Shown piece by piece: positions 28,075-37,356 of a stretch of DNA of 64,000 nucleotides. The position numbers were made by a program, and so were the translations under genes. Below the pieces are notes generated by a model that ran no database searches, was not told the origin of the DNA, and saw only the letters and a program-made list of their open reading frames with translations. Source of the DNA: Janthinobacterium sp. UMAB-56. GTDB taxonomy: Bacteria > Pseudomonadota > Gammaproteobacteria > Burkholderiales > Burkholderiaceae_D. The stretch covers positions 73,541 to 137,540 of the forward strand of contig NZ_LT607651.1 in assembly GCF_900095265.1 (NCBI RefSeq), given 5' to 3'. How positions within the stretch are numbered: position 1 is the first letter of the stretch; each line of letters opens with the position of its first letter.

Positions 28075-30279
28075 CTAGGCCACGGCCAGCATGCGCCGTT
28101 CGCGCAGCAAGGCCGTAAACGGTGCGGCCGCCAGTGGACGGCTGAAATAATAGCCCTGCATTTCGTCGCAGCCGTGTTCCGTCAGGAAGTCGACCTGCGC
28201 GCGCGTCTCCACCCCCTCGGCGATGACGCGCATGTCGAGGTTGTGCGCCAGCGAGATGACGGAACGGGCGATGGCCGCGTCGCTGCTGCTGGTGGTAACG
28301 TCGTCGACAAAGGATTTGTCAATTTTCAGCACGTCGATGGGAAAGCGCTTCAGGTAGCCCAGGCTGGAATAGCCGGTGCCGAAGTCGTCGAGCGAAATGC
28401 CCACGCCGATATCCTTCAGGCGCGTGAGGGCAGCCACCGCCTTGTCCGGGTCACCCATCACCGTGCTTTCCGTGATCTCGATGCCCAGGCAGGCCGGCGC
28501 GATGCCGTATTTGCGCAATACCGCCTCGACGAAAGGCACGGTGCGGTCCTGCGCGAACTGCTTGCCCGACAGGTTGACGGCCACCTTGATGCTGCCCAGG
28601 CCCGCGTCGTGCCAGACGCGGATCTGCGCGCAGACGCTTTCGAGCACCCATTCGCCGATGGCCGTGATCGAGCCGTATTCCTCGGCCAGCGCAATGAACA
28701 GGCCGGGCGGCACCTTGCCCAGCACCGGGTTATTCCAGCGCAGCAGCGCTTCCGCGCCCAGCATGGCCCCCGTGCGCAAACACATCTGCGGCTGGTAATG
28801 CACTTCGAATTCATCGCGGCAGATGGCGCCGCGCAACTGCTGCTGCATGGCCAGGCGGGCGCGGATATCGCTGCCCATGCGCTCCGTGAAGAACGCATAG
28901 TGGTCGCGCCCCATTTCCTTGGCGCGCACCAGGGCCGTGTCGGCGTGGCGCAGCACGTCGTCGAGGCTGTCGCCGTCGGCCGGGCACAGGGCGATGCCGA
29001 TGCTGGTCGTCAGCGCCAGGCGCTCGCCATCGACGCTGAGTTCTTCGCGCAGGCCGGCCAGGATGGTTTGCGCCAGCGCCAGCGTGCGCCCCAGCAAGGC
29101 ATCGTCCTGCAGCAGGATCTGGAATTCGTCGCCGCCCTGGCGCACCACCGTATCGCCCTCGCGCACGCAGCCGGAGAGGAAACGCGCCACCACTTGCAGC
29201 GCCTTGTCGCCCACGGCCTGTCCATGCGAATCGTTGATGTTCTTGAAGCGGTCCAGGTCCAGACACATCAGCACCACTTGCTGGCTGTCGCGCACGGCGT
29301 TCGCGCGCGCCTGCTCGAAGCGCTCGCGCAGCAGCACGCGGTTCGGCAAGCCCGTCAGCGCGTCGTGGTAGGAAAGGAAATCGATCAAATGCTGCTCGGC
29401 CTTGCGCTCGCTGATATCGAGGAAGACGCCCACGTAGTTGACGATGGCGCCATCGGGCCCGTACACGGTGGAGGCGCTGAGCAGGCAGGGATAAGTGTCG
29501 CCGCTCTTGCGCCGCGTCTGCACCTCGCCCGACCAGCAGCCGCTGCTGCGCAAGCCCTGGCGCAGGGCCTGCAGCACCGCTTCGCCCGTGTGTTCGGCGT
29601 GCAGGCGCATGATGTCCGTGCCCACCACTTCCTGCGCCGCGTAGCCGGTGATGCGCGTAAAGGCGGGATTGGCCGTGACAATGACGCCGGCCGGGTCGGT
29701 GATCAGGATGGCGTCCTGGGTCGCTTCGAAGACCTGGCCCGACAGGCGCAGCAATTCTTCGTTGGCGCGGCGGATCTGCACTTCGCGCGCCAGGTTACTG
29801 GCCACCTGCTCCAGTTCGGCCGTGCGTTCGGCCACGCGCCGTTCCAGGTTGGCGCGCTCCTGCGCCAGCTGCAGCTGCGCCCGCGCCAGGCGCACGTGGG
29901 CATCGGTACGGGCCAGGATTTCCTCGGCCTGGAAAGGCTTGGCGATGAAATCGACGGCGCCCAGCGCAAAGCCGCGCACCTTGTCGTCCGTATCGTACTG
30001 GGCCGACAGAAAGATCACCGGCACCTGACGCAGGGACGGTATCTCCTTCAGGCGGCGGCACACTTCAAAGCCATCGAGGCCAGGCATGCGCACATCGAGC
30101 AGGATCAGCTCAGGCGGGCGCGCCTGGGCCGTCCACAGTGCCAGTTCGCCGTTCGGCGCCTGACGCACCGCATAACCGGCGCCGGCCAGCAAATCGCTCA
30201 ACAGCTTCAGCGAAGCCGGTGTATCTTCAACGATCAGTACTTCGCCCTTGGCATTCAGTTCCGAAAAATCGCGGTGCAT
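28075..30279 (-). CDS. Response regulator with PAS, GGDEF and EAL domains (c-di-GMP turnover)
   Basis: A 734-residue cytoplasmic protein. It begins with a receiver domain (LIVEDTPASLKLL; phospho-acceptor Asp62 in LILLDVRMPGLDGF; LPROD-like KPFQAEEIL), then a coiled coil about residues 130-165. A PAS domain (QDAILITDPAGVIVTANPAF) is followed by a GGDEF domain with intact VRQGGDEFQILL and an EAL domain with AEALLRWNNPVLG and DDFGTGYSSLGYLKRFPIDV LKIDKSFV. Both catalytic motifs look intact, so it may make and/or degrade c-di-GMP. It lies 174 bases after two membrane kinases on the same strand, which are its likely phosphodonors. Confidence 0.93.
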   Translation of the reverse strand: MHRDFSELNAKGEVLIVEDTPASLKLLSDLLAGAGYAVRQAPNGELALWTAQARPPELILLDVRMPGLDGFEVCRRLKEIPSLRQVPVIFLSAQYDTDDKVRGFALGAVDFIAKPFQAEEILARTDAHVRLARAQLQLAQERANLERRVAERTAELEQVASNLAREVQIRRANEELLRLSGQVFEATQDAILITDPAGVIVTANPAFTRITGYAAQEVVGTDIMRLHAEHTGEAVLQALRQGLRSSGCWSGEVQTRRKSGDTYPCLLSASTVYGPDGAIVNYVGVFLDISERKAEQHLIDFLSYHDALTGLPNRVLLRERFEQARANAVRDSQQVVLMCLDLDRFKNINDSHGQAVGDKALQVVARFLSGCVREGDTVVRQGGDEFQILLQDDALLGRTLALAQTILAGLREELSVDGERLALTTSIGIALCPADGDSLDDVLRHADTALVRAKEMGRDHYAFFTERMGSDIRARLAMQQQLRGAICRDEFEVHYQPQMCLRTGAMLGAEALLRWNNPVLGKVPPGLFIALAEEYGSITAIGEWVLESVCAQIRVWHDAGLGSIKVAVNLSGKQFAQDRTVPFVEAVLRKYGIAPACLGIEITESTVMGDPDKAVAALTRLKDIGVGISLDDFGTGYSSLGYLKRFPIDVLKIDKSFVDDVTTSSSDAAIARSVISLAHNLDMRVIAEGVETRAQVDFLTEHGCDEMQGYYFSRPLAAAPFTALLRERRMLAVA

Positions 30280-30453
30280 GTAGCAGTTCTCTCAGCTTTG
30301 GATGAGGCGCGGCGGTCGATTGCCACGCTGGACAAGACATTTCTTTGCGATGAACTACGTACTATCATCATAATCTTTATTGCAATTTAGCACCATGTAT
30401 CCACGCTACTTCGTCCGTCTTTTCATCGAATCCGATGTTGTCAGCCCACACTC

Positions 30454-32616
30454 TCAAGTGTGCGCCAGCGCCGCCTCGCTCTCCAGCAAGACGCACAGCT
30501 GGCGGTACTGATGCTGGTCGAGCATGGCCTGCAACGGCGCCAGCAACGGTGCTGCCGCCGCAGGCAGGGCCGCCAGCAGCTGGGCCACCCTGGCCAGGTT
30601 CAATTCGCGCAGCGCCACCAGCAAGGCTGCGCGTTCTGTCCCTGCCAACAGCAGCAAATCCTGCGCCCGCAGTGGCGGCGGTGCCTCGTGCGCCGCAACA
30701 GGCAGCGGCACGGCCACCTGCACGGGCGCTTCGGCCGCCTGCGCGGGTATGCTGAAACGGAAAGTGGCGCCCTGCCCCGGCGTGGACTCCACCGTCAGTT
30801 CGCCTTTCATCAGCTGCACGAATTCGCGCGAGATGGCCAGGCCCAGGCCCGTGCCATCCTTCGGCCCCGCGCTGTCGGCCTGCACGAAGGGCTCGAAAAT
30901 GCGCTGCTGGTCTTCCGCGGCGATGCCGATGCCCGTGTCGCTGACGGCGAACGACAAACGCCACGTGGCGTCAGCGCGCCGCTCGCCGCGCACGCGCAAG
31001 GTGATCTTGCCGCCGCCGGCGAACTTGACGGCGTTCGACATCAGGTTCAGCAGCACCTGGCGCAAGCGCGTCGCGTCGAGCAGCACGGCCGCCGGCAGGT
31101 CCGCGCAATCGAGCTGCAGGGCCAGTCCCTGCTGCTCGGCGCGCATGCCCAGCATATCCATCACTTCCTGCAACAGGGGCGCCAACGCCACCACGGCCGT
31201 CTGCGCCTGCAAGCGTCCCGCCTCGCCCTTCGACAGTTCGAGGATTTCATTGATCAGGGTGAGCAAATGATTGCCGGAGCGGTGGATGATGGCCAGGTTG
31301 CGCTTTTCATCGTCCTGCATGTTGGGCGAGGCGGCCATCAGGCGCGAAAAACCGATCACGGAATTCAAGGGCGTGCGCAGTTCATGGCTCATATTCGCCA
31401 GGAAGGTGCTCTTGGCGCGGTTTGCCGCCTGCGCCTGGCTGACGGCCACCGACAGGGCGCTCGTGCGCTCGGCCACCAGTTCTTCCAGATGATGGCGATG
31501 GCGCAGCAGTTCCAGTTCGGCCTCGCGGTGCGCGGTGATGTCGTAGTTCGAACCCACCAGGCGCAAGGGCAGGCCGCAGCCGTCGCGGAAAATCACGGCA
31601 ACGGCCTTGATGTAGCGAATGGCGCCATCGGGCCACAGGATGCGGTACTCGTGCGTAAACGCCTGGCCGGCGCCCAGCGCGGCGCGCAGGGCCGCCTTGG
31701 CGGCCGGCACGTCGGCCGGCACCAGCGCCGCGCGCCAGATCGCCGCCGGCGCCACGCCGCCGCCCGCATCGGCCTTGAACTGCGCGTACATCTGCTCATC
31801 CCACTGCAATGCGCCGCCGCTGACATTCCAGTCCCAGATACCGATGCTGGCCGCGCCGGTGGCCATCTGCACGCGCTCCTCGCTGCGCTGCAAGGCGCGG
31901 TAGCGGCTATCGAGCAGCGCCACCATGTCGCGGATGGAACGGTACAGAGTGCGCAGCTCGCCCAGAAACCACGCTTTCGGCGGCGTGCCAAACGCCTCGC
32001 CCTGCCCCGCCTTGACGCCGGCTGCATACTGGCCGATGGCCTTCAGGGGCTTGAGCATCAAACACCACATGAGCAGCCAGATGCTGGCCACCAGGATCAC
32101 GTCGAGCGCCACAATCATGGCGCCGATGCCCAGCGCGCGCTGCCGCAGCTGCGCATACAGGGGGGCCGGCGTCGCGTACACGGCAACGCTGCCGATGACT
32201 TGTCCACCGATGGTCACGGGGCGCCGCTGCATCAGCCAGCCCGGTTCGGCGGACAGCGAGGAAAGGGTGTCGATGGCCCCGGCCGCATTGCGGCGCAAAA
32301 CCAGCGCGTCCTTGCCGATGCCCGGCGTGAGGGAGCTGGCCACCAGTTCGCCCTTGCCCAGCATGCTGCGCAGGATGGCCTGCATCTGCTTTTCATCGAG
32401 ATTCCACAATGGCAGCTCGATGGCCACTGCCAGCTGGTCCGCGCTGACGGACAGGCTGTGATGCAACTGCTGCCAGCGCTGCTCGCGTTCGGACTGGTAA
32501 AACAGCACGGCAAACACCAGCAGCAGCACGGTGACGACAAAGGTCAGCGCCACGCTGACGGCCAGCACGATGGATACGCCGCCCAGGCGGGCGGCTTTGG
32601 GTGCGTGAAACGTCAT
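30454..32616 (-). CDS. Membrane sensor histidine kinase (HAMP-PAS-HisKA-HATPase)
   Basis: About 720 residues from ATG 32616. It has TM1 (VSIVLAVSVALTFVVTVLLL), a periplasmic domain of about 130 residues, TM2 (IGAMIVALDVILVASIWLLM) and a HAMP-like linker. A PAS domain follows (ASIGIWDWNVSGGALQWDEQ), then HisKA ([19 protein letters not shown]) and HATPase (VSDTGIGIAAEDQQRIFEPF, TGLGLAISREFV). A C-terminal helical tail of about 90 residues ends LQAMLDQHQYRQLCVLLESE and resembles the tail of the neighbouring kinase. It has no receiver domain. The start overlaps the stop of the upstream hybrid kinase by four bases (ATGA), indicating coupled synthesis. Confidence 0.92.
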   Translation of the reverse strand: MTFHAPKAARLGGVSIVLAVSVALTFVVTVLLLVFAVLFYQSEREQRWQQLHHSLSVSADQLAVAIELPLWNLDEKQMQAILRSMLGKGELVASSLTPGIGKDALVLRRNAAGAIDTLSSLSAEPGWLMQRRPVTIGGQVIGSVAVYATPAPLYAQLRQRALGIGAMIVALDVILVASIWLLMWCLMLKPLKAIGQYAAGVKAGQGEAFGTPPKAWFLGELRTLYRSIRDMVALLDSRYRALQRSEERVQMATGAASIGIWDWNVSGGALQWDEQMYAQFKADAGGGVAPAAIWRAALVPADVPAAKAALRAALGAGQAFTHEYRILWPDGAIRYIKAVAVIFRDGCGLPLRLVGSNYDITAHREAELELLRHRHHLEELVAERTSALSVAVSQAQAANRAKSTFLANMSHELRTPLNSVIGFSRLMAASPNMQDDEKRNLAIIHRSGNHLLTLINEILELSKGEAGRLQAQTAVVALAPLLQEVMDMLGMRAEQQGLALQLDCADLPAAVLLDATRLRQVLLNLMSNAVKFAGGGKITLRVRGERRADATWRLSFAVSDTGIGIAAEDQQRIFEPFVQADSAGPKDGTGLGLAISREFVQLMKGELTVESTPGQGATFRFSIPAQAAEAPVQVAVPLPVAAHEAPPPLRAQDLLLLAGTERAALLVALRELNLARVAQLLAALPAAAAPLLAPLQAMLDQHQYRQLCVLLESEAALAHT

Positions 32617-35600
32617 GCGTCCTCGCCCTGCGGCTCGCTGGCCAGCTGCGCCAGCAAGGCGCACAGCGGCTGGTACTGGTGCTGTTCCAGCATGGCGGCG
32701 ATGTGCGCGGCCAGCTGCGGCAGGCTGGTCGCCACGCCGGCCAGCACGATGGCGCTGCGCCGCAAATCGAGCGCTTGCACCGATTCGAGCAGCGCCTGCC
32801 GTTCGGCCGCGCCCAAGTGGCCCAGCGCCTGCTGCAGGTCAAAGGCGGCCGCCGGCACGCGCAATGGCACGGCGCCAGTGCGCTGGAAACGCACGTCCAG
32901 TTGCTGCTCCAGCATGGCGAACAGGTGCTCCTGCTCGATCGGCTTGCGCAGGAAGCCGTCGGCGCCGGCCGCCAGCGCCTCCTGTTTTTCCTCTTCGAAG
33001 GCGGAGGCGGTCATGATCACCAGACGCGGCTGCACCAGCGCCGTTTGCGCGCGCAGCCAGCGCGTCAGCGCCAGGCCGTCCATGTCCGGCATGCGCCAGT
33101 CGCTCAGCACCATGTCGTAGCGCTGCGCCGCCAGCATGGCTTGCGCCTGCGCGCCGCCCGCCGCCTCCTGCAGCTGGAAGCCCAGCGGCGCCAGCAAGCC
33201 GGCCAGCAGCTTGCGGCAGTTGTCGTCATCGTCGACCAGCAGCACCCTGCGCCCGCGCTGGGCCGCCGGCAAGCGCGCCACGCGGCCCGGCGCCAGCGCC
33301 GCGATGGCCGGCTGCTGCAGTACCGGCGCGCGCAGGTCGAAACGGAAGACGGAACCGGCCCCCAGCGTGGAGTCGACGCGCAGCTCGCCGCCCATCAGGC
33401 GCACGAATTCGCGCGAAATGGTCAGCCCCAGCCCTGTACCAGCCTGCGCTACTGCGCTATCGGCCTGCACGAACGGTTCAAAGATGCGTTCCAGGTCCTC
33501 TTCCGCGATGCCGCTGCCCGTATCGCGCACGGCGAACACCAGCGCAACTTGCCCCTTGTCTGCCGGCTGGCACGCCAGCGACAAGGTCACGCTGCCCTGC
33601 TCGATGAACTTGAGCGCGTTCGACAACAGATTCAGCAGCACCTGGCGCAGCTTGGCGCCATCGAGGCGCACCAGCGGCGGCACGCCGGATCGCTCCAGCT
33701 GCAGTGCGATGCCCTGGTCGTTCGAACGCATGCGCACCATTTCGAGCACTTCGTCGAGCAAGCCATTCAAGTCCACGGGCCCCGTTTGCAGCTGCATGCG
33801 GCCCGCTTCGATTTTCGACAATTCCAGGATATCGTTGATCAAGGTCAGCAAGTGGTGGCCGGCGCGATTGATGATGGCGAGGTTATGCTTTTCCTCCTCG
33901 AACATGCTGCTCGAATCGGCCATCATCTGCGAAAAACCAATCACGGAATTCAAGGGGGTGCGCAATTCGTGGCTCATATTGGCCAGGAAGACGCTTTTCG
34001 CGCGATTCGCCGATTCCGCCTCGGTGACGGCCACCGACAGGGCCGCCGTGCGCTGCTGCACCAGTTCCTCCAGGTGGTCGCGGTAGCCAAGCAATTCCTG
34101 CTCGCTGTGCTTGCGCTCGGAAATGTCGACGATGCCGCTGCGCACCAGGCGCCGCCCTTCCATGGGCAATTTGACGAGCCGCACTTCACAGGGAAAAATG
34201 CTGCCGTCGGCGCGCCGCACATGGCGTTCTACCAGGACGGGCTCGCCCAGCATGGCGCGGCGCAGATGCTCTTCCATCATCAGCCCCAGCGGCAGGCCAT
34301 CGGGCTGCTTGCCGCTATACAGGTCGAACGGCCCGCGTGCCAGCAGCGCCTCACGCGACAGGCCCAGCATGCGCTGCGCGCTGCTATTGGCGTCGACGAA
34401 ACGGTCCAGGTCAAGGTCGTACACCAGGATGGCTTCCGGCGCATGCTCGACCAGGATGCGGAAGCGCTGCTCGCTCTCGCGCGCCTCGCTCTCGGCGCGG
34501 CGCAGGCGCCGCCGCTGCAGCAGCAAGGCGCTCAGCAAGCCCGCCATCAGGATGAAGACGCCGCTCACCAGCAGCACGGCGACGCGGTGCTCGTGCCACA
34601 GTTGCGGCGGACGGTTGAAGAACAGGGTCTGCGGTGGCAGCCGGCTGATATCGGCATCCCAGCGCTGCACCTGTTCCCAGTCATACATGGGTACCGGGCG
34701 GGCCGGCGGCAGCAAGGCGCCCGGCGCGGCAGGCGCCTTGCCATCGAGCGCCGCCAGCGACATCTGCGCCACCTGTTGCGCGGCCCGTTCGATGTGCAGC
34801 AGGGAGCCGCCAAGGATGCCCTTGCCGACCGTTGCGTTATACATGCCAAAGGCCGGCACATTGGCCAGTCGCGCCAGTTGCTCGGAGAATTGCACGGGAG
34901 TGGCGATGTTGCCGCCCACGTCGCGGTTGACATTGCCCGTCACCAGCAAGGTATGGGAGGGCAAGTGCGCCACCGCCGCGCGCATCTGCTCCAGGGTGTG
35001 GCCATCGAGATACTGCATGGCCACCTTGCCCTGCCACGCCAGCGCCGCCTGCTGCATGTTGCGCTTCAAGACCTGGTCGGCCTCGCTGGCGCCGACGGCC
35101 ATAACGATGGTTTTGGTCTCCGGAAACAGCGCCATGGCTTGCGCCAGGGTACCGGGAAAATCCACATTCGCTTTTTGCTGCCAGATGGCAGCAGGACTGC
35201 CGGGCGGCAAGGCCTTGCCCGAGGTATTGATCGCCAGCACCGGCACGCCGCGCGCCAGCGGCGCCAGGTCCGACAACAGGAAATCGAGCGCCGGCTGCTG
35301 CATGGCGATGATCAGGTCGGCCTTGCGCCCCGCCATCTCGGTGTATCTTAAAAGCAACAAATCGCGCATGGCATTGCGCTGCGCCGGGTCGCGCTGGGTA
35401 TTCAGGTTGAGGTGCTCAACCATGATGTCTTCGCTGGCCAGGCCAGCGGCGGCCATGGCGGCCACATAGGTGCGTGTGTACGATTCCACGCCGGCGCGAC
35501 CATAATCGTAAGCGTTGAGGAACAGCACGCGCTGGCCCTGGTGCGGCGCCGCTGCGGCCGGCAAGGCTGCCGCGACACAGAACGCCAGCAGCCATGCGCG

Positions 35601-35672
35601 GCAGCAGCGGTGCACCGCTGCCCTGCCCATCCCGCTGCCAGGCCGCAAGCCGCCCGACACATCACGCATCAT
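32613..35672 (-). CDS. Hybrid sensor histidine kinase with ABC-substrate-binding-like periplasmic domain
   Basis: A 1019-residue protein. It has a signal peptide (LLAFCVAAALPAAAA), then an ABC_sub_bind/DUF534-like domain, residues about 45-310 (QRVLFLNAYDYGRAGVESYT; VPVLAINTSGKALP; PAFGMYNATVGKGILGGSLL). TM at about 365-385 (VAVLLVSGVFILMAGLLSAL) is followed by PAS, HisKA ([19 protein letters not shown]), HATPase and a receiver domain (RVLLVDDDDNCRKLL, Asp in LSDWRMPDMDGLAL). A C-terminal helical tail ends IAAMLEQHQYQPLCALLAQL. It probably senses a small extracytoplasmic ligand, and the receiver can pass phosphate onward. It is translationally coupled to the next kinase. Confidence 0.93.
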   Translation of the reverse strand: MMRDVSGGLRPGSGMGRAAVHRCCRAWLLAFCVAAALPAAAAPHQGQRVLFLNAYDYGRAGVESYTRTYVAAMAAAGLASEDIMVEHLNLNTQRDPAQRNAMRDLLLLRYTEMAGRKADLIIAMQQPALDFLLSDLAPLARGVPVLAINTSGKALPPGSPAAIWQQKANVDFPGTLAQAMALFPETKTIVMAVGASEADQVLKRNMQQAALAWQGKVAMQYLDGHTLEQMRAAVAHLPSHTLLVTGNVNRDVGGNIATPVQFSEQLARLANVPAFGMYNATVGKGILGGSLLHIERAAQQVAQMSLAALDGKAPAAPGALLPPARPVPMYDWEQVQRWDADISRLPPQTLFFNRPPQLWHEHRVAVLLVSGVFILMAGLLSALLLQRRRLRRAESEARESEQRFRILVEHAPEAILVYDLDLDRFVDANSSAQRMLGLSREALLARGPFDLYSGKQPDGLPLGLMMEEHLRRAMLGEPVLVERHVRRADGSIFPCEVRLVKLPMEGRRLVRSGIVDISERKHSEQELLGYRDHLEELVQQRTAALSVAVTEAESANRAKSVFLANMSHELRTPLNSVIGFSQMMADSSSMFEEEKHNLAIINRAGHHLLTLINDILELSKIEAGRMQLQTGPVDLNGLLDEVLEMVRMRSNDQGIALQLERSGVPPLVRLDGAKLRQVLLNLLSNALKFIEQGSVTLSLACQPADKGQVALVFAVRDTGSGIAEEDLERIFEPFVQADSAVAQAGTGLGLTISREFVRLMGGELRVDSTLGAGSVFRFDLRAPVLQQPAIAALAPGRVARLPAAQRGRRVLLVDDDDNCRKLLAGLLAPLGFQLQEAAGGAQAQAMLAAQRYDMVLSDWRMPDMDGLALTRWLRAQTALVQPRLVIMTASAFEEEKQEALAAGADGFLRKPIEQEHLFAMLEQQLDVRFQRTGAVPLRVPAAAFDLQQALGHLGAAERQALLESVQALDLRRSAIVLAGVATSLPQLAAHIAAMLEQHQYQPLCALLAQLASEPQGEDA

Positions 35673-35834
35673 TCGCCATGCCCATGCTTACTCCCGCCTG
35701 TCACCATGTTTCATTCACGCTCTGAGTGCTCAGCCACTGACACTTACAAAAACATGATAACGTCAACTGCAGGGGCAAGTCTATTCCTTAGGGCAATCTT
35801 TTCACAATGCACCCGCTCGCAGCGCCAAGCATGC

Positions 35835-37181
35835 TCATGCGGCGATGCCGCCGATACCGAACAATTCCAGCTTCAGCCCTTTTATGCCAGACGGCACATA
35901 AATCGCAATCGCCTGCGCCTTGATCATGCTGTCATACATGCTCCCCTTGCTGTCGATCGAAAAGTAGTACGTGATGGGCCGTACCGGCACTTCGGTGGGA
36001 ACCTGGGCCATATGGCGCAACTCCGCACCTGGAAGCGCCCTGCTCAGCAATAGTTCGATCGTATCCGGCGATGAAATTTTGAATTGCAACGGCACCGTGG
36101 CGACCAGTTCCAGCGCCGGCATATCGGCGCTTACCGCAAGACAGAGTTCGGTCTGACGATCGATACGCGTGGCATCGAGCAAGCCATAATAGTGGGTGTT
36201 TTGTTGCGCGTCGTTGGACAGCGCAATCGGGAAGTAACGCGACAGGAGCACTGTATCGATCAGGTCGCGAATGATGCCATCGAGTTTGCCGAAACCGGGA
36301 GCCGCATCAGCGTGACAATAAGCCGGCAAGTCGCTCAGTGTGTATTTTTTCGAAAACGTCATCAAGCCACCGGCCAACGCCATCATTTTTTCAAACAAAT
36401 AGACGGGATGGTGGCGCCGGTAACTGGCGCAATGACTGAGCGCGGCGCTGGCCGTGCTCAATGTATGGAGCATCCAGAACGAGGAAACATCCGCGCCATG
36501 AAATTCCACCGTACTATTGCCCGGTTGACGGTGGCGACTGTACAGCGCCTCAATTTTCGCGCCCATGCGCTCGATCAGCGAGTCGAGCAGTTTCTGCAGC
36601 GAAGAGTCGGCGCCTATGGCCAGGCCAGGTGGGATGAACGAGGCATCGATGTCAAAGCTGCCATTGCCAGCGCGGTACAAACGGATGACCGGGATGGCAA
36701 GGTAATCATCCAGGGGATCCAGTTGTGACAGCAGCGAAACGCGCTTCTTCAGGTAAGCCACATCTATGCTGACTGCCTCACTGTACAGGTCCGGGGTTTC
36801 GATATCGGCCTGGACATAACGCGCGCCTGCAGAGCTCAAATTGCCGCCATGTGCCTGCAGCGCCGGCAGCGCGGCATAAAAAGTAAAACTATGTTCGCTG
36901 GACGGCAGTTTGGATAGGTCAACCGCATTGGGCAATACATCGCCAAGCGGCGCTTCAAACAGTTCCCCATCCTGAAACACGAGCGACATGGCGTCCGCCC
37001 GCAGGCGATTGTTGGCCAGTGCATCCGCATTCCAGCAAATACCATGCACGCCCCATAAATGTGGATTAATCAAGGAAGCCAGACGTTGCAGGCGCGCTTC
37101 ATGGTAGCGGTCCAGCTGCTGGAATTGCTGGGGACCGATGGCCAGGCCCTCGGACCAAAGTAATTTGGATGGCAAGGTCAT
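35835..37181 (-). CDS. tssK: Type VI secretion baseplate protein TssK
   Basis: A 448-residue protein beginning LPSKLLWSEGLAIGPQQFQQ then LDRYHEARLQRLASLINPHL, and containing EALYSRHRQPGNSTVEFHGA DVSSFWMLHTL. Both are typical of TssK (ImpJ/VasE), which links the phage-like baseplate to the TssJLM membrane complex. ATG 37181 has GGGAG nine bases upstream; the longer in-frame start at 37328 has no support. It is transcribed divergently from tssF, with a shared 175-base promoter region. Confidence 0.93.
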   Translation of the reverse strand: MTLPSKLLWSEGLAIGPQQFQQLDRYHEARLQRLASLINPHLWGVHGICWNADALANNRLRADAMSLVFQDGELFEAPLGDVLPNAVDLSKLPSSEHSFTFYAALPALQAHGGNLSSAGARYVQADIETPDLYSEAVSIDVAYLKKRVSLLSQLDPLDDYLAIPVIRLYRAGNGSFDIDASFIPPGLAIGADSSLQKLLDSLIERMGAKIEALYSRHRQPGNSTVEFHGADVSSFWMLHTLSTASAALSHCASYRRHHPVYLFEKMMALAGGLMTFSKKYTLSDLPAYCHADAAPGFGKLDGIIRDLIDTVLLSRYFPIALSNDAQQNTHYYGLLDATRIDRQTELCLAVSADMPALELVATVPLQFKISSPDTIELLLSRALPGAELRHMAQVPTEVPVRPITYYFSIDSKGSMYDSMIKAQAIAIYVPSGIKGLKLELFGIGGIAA

Positions 37182-37356
37182 TGCGTTCTCCCTATTGAGC
37201 GTTGGAATCATGCTGCCTTGCCAGTCTGCAGTGGTCCGCCTGGTAGTCCTTGATGTTGCGCAGCAACCCTGCTCAATTATTTGCGCAAACGCAATTGACC
37301 TTTGAGCAAACGCTCGGATACTGGCCATTCCGCCGCAAAGACACAGGAAAAGTGAG

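Noticed and set aside
27999-28118. Small plus-strand frame starting near 28011/28017 after a strong AGGAGGAAGG sequence
   Set aside because: The purine-rich stretch is the complement of the urease promoter upstream region, and the frame overlaps the 3' end of the GGDEF/EAL gene. The 33-residue translation has no recognisable features.
28057-35351. Long plus-strand frames (for example 28057-30390, 30460-33120, 32601-35351) opposite the signalling genes
   Set aside because: They are mirror frames of genuine kinase and GGDEF/EAL coding sequence. They have no motifs, no ribosome sites, and a composition typical of antisense frames in GC-rich DNA.
35673-37356. Possible missing type VI genes in the flanks of tssK
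   Set aside because: The gap between the hybrid kinase and tssK is only about 160 bases, and the tssK-tssF gap is a divergent promoter region. Neither encodes a further Tss protein.
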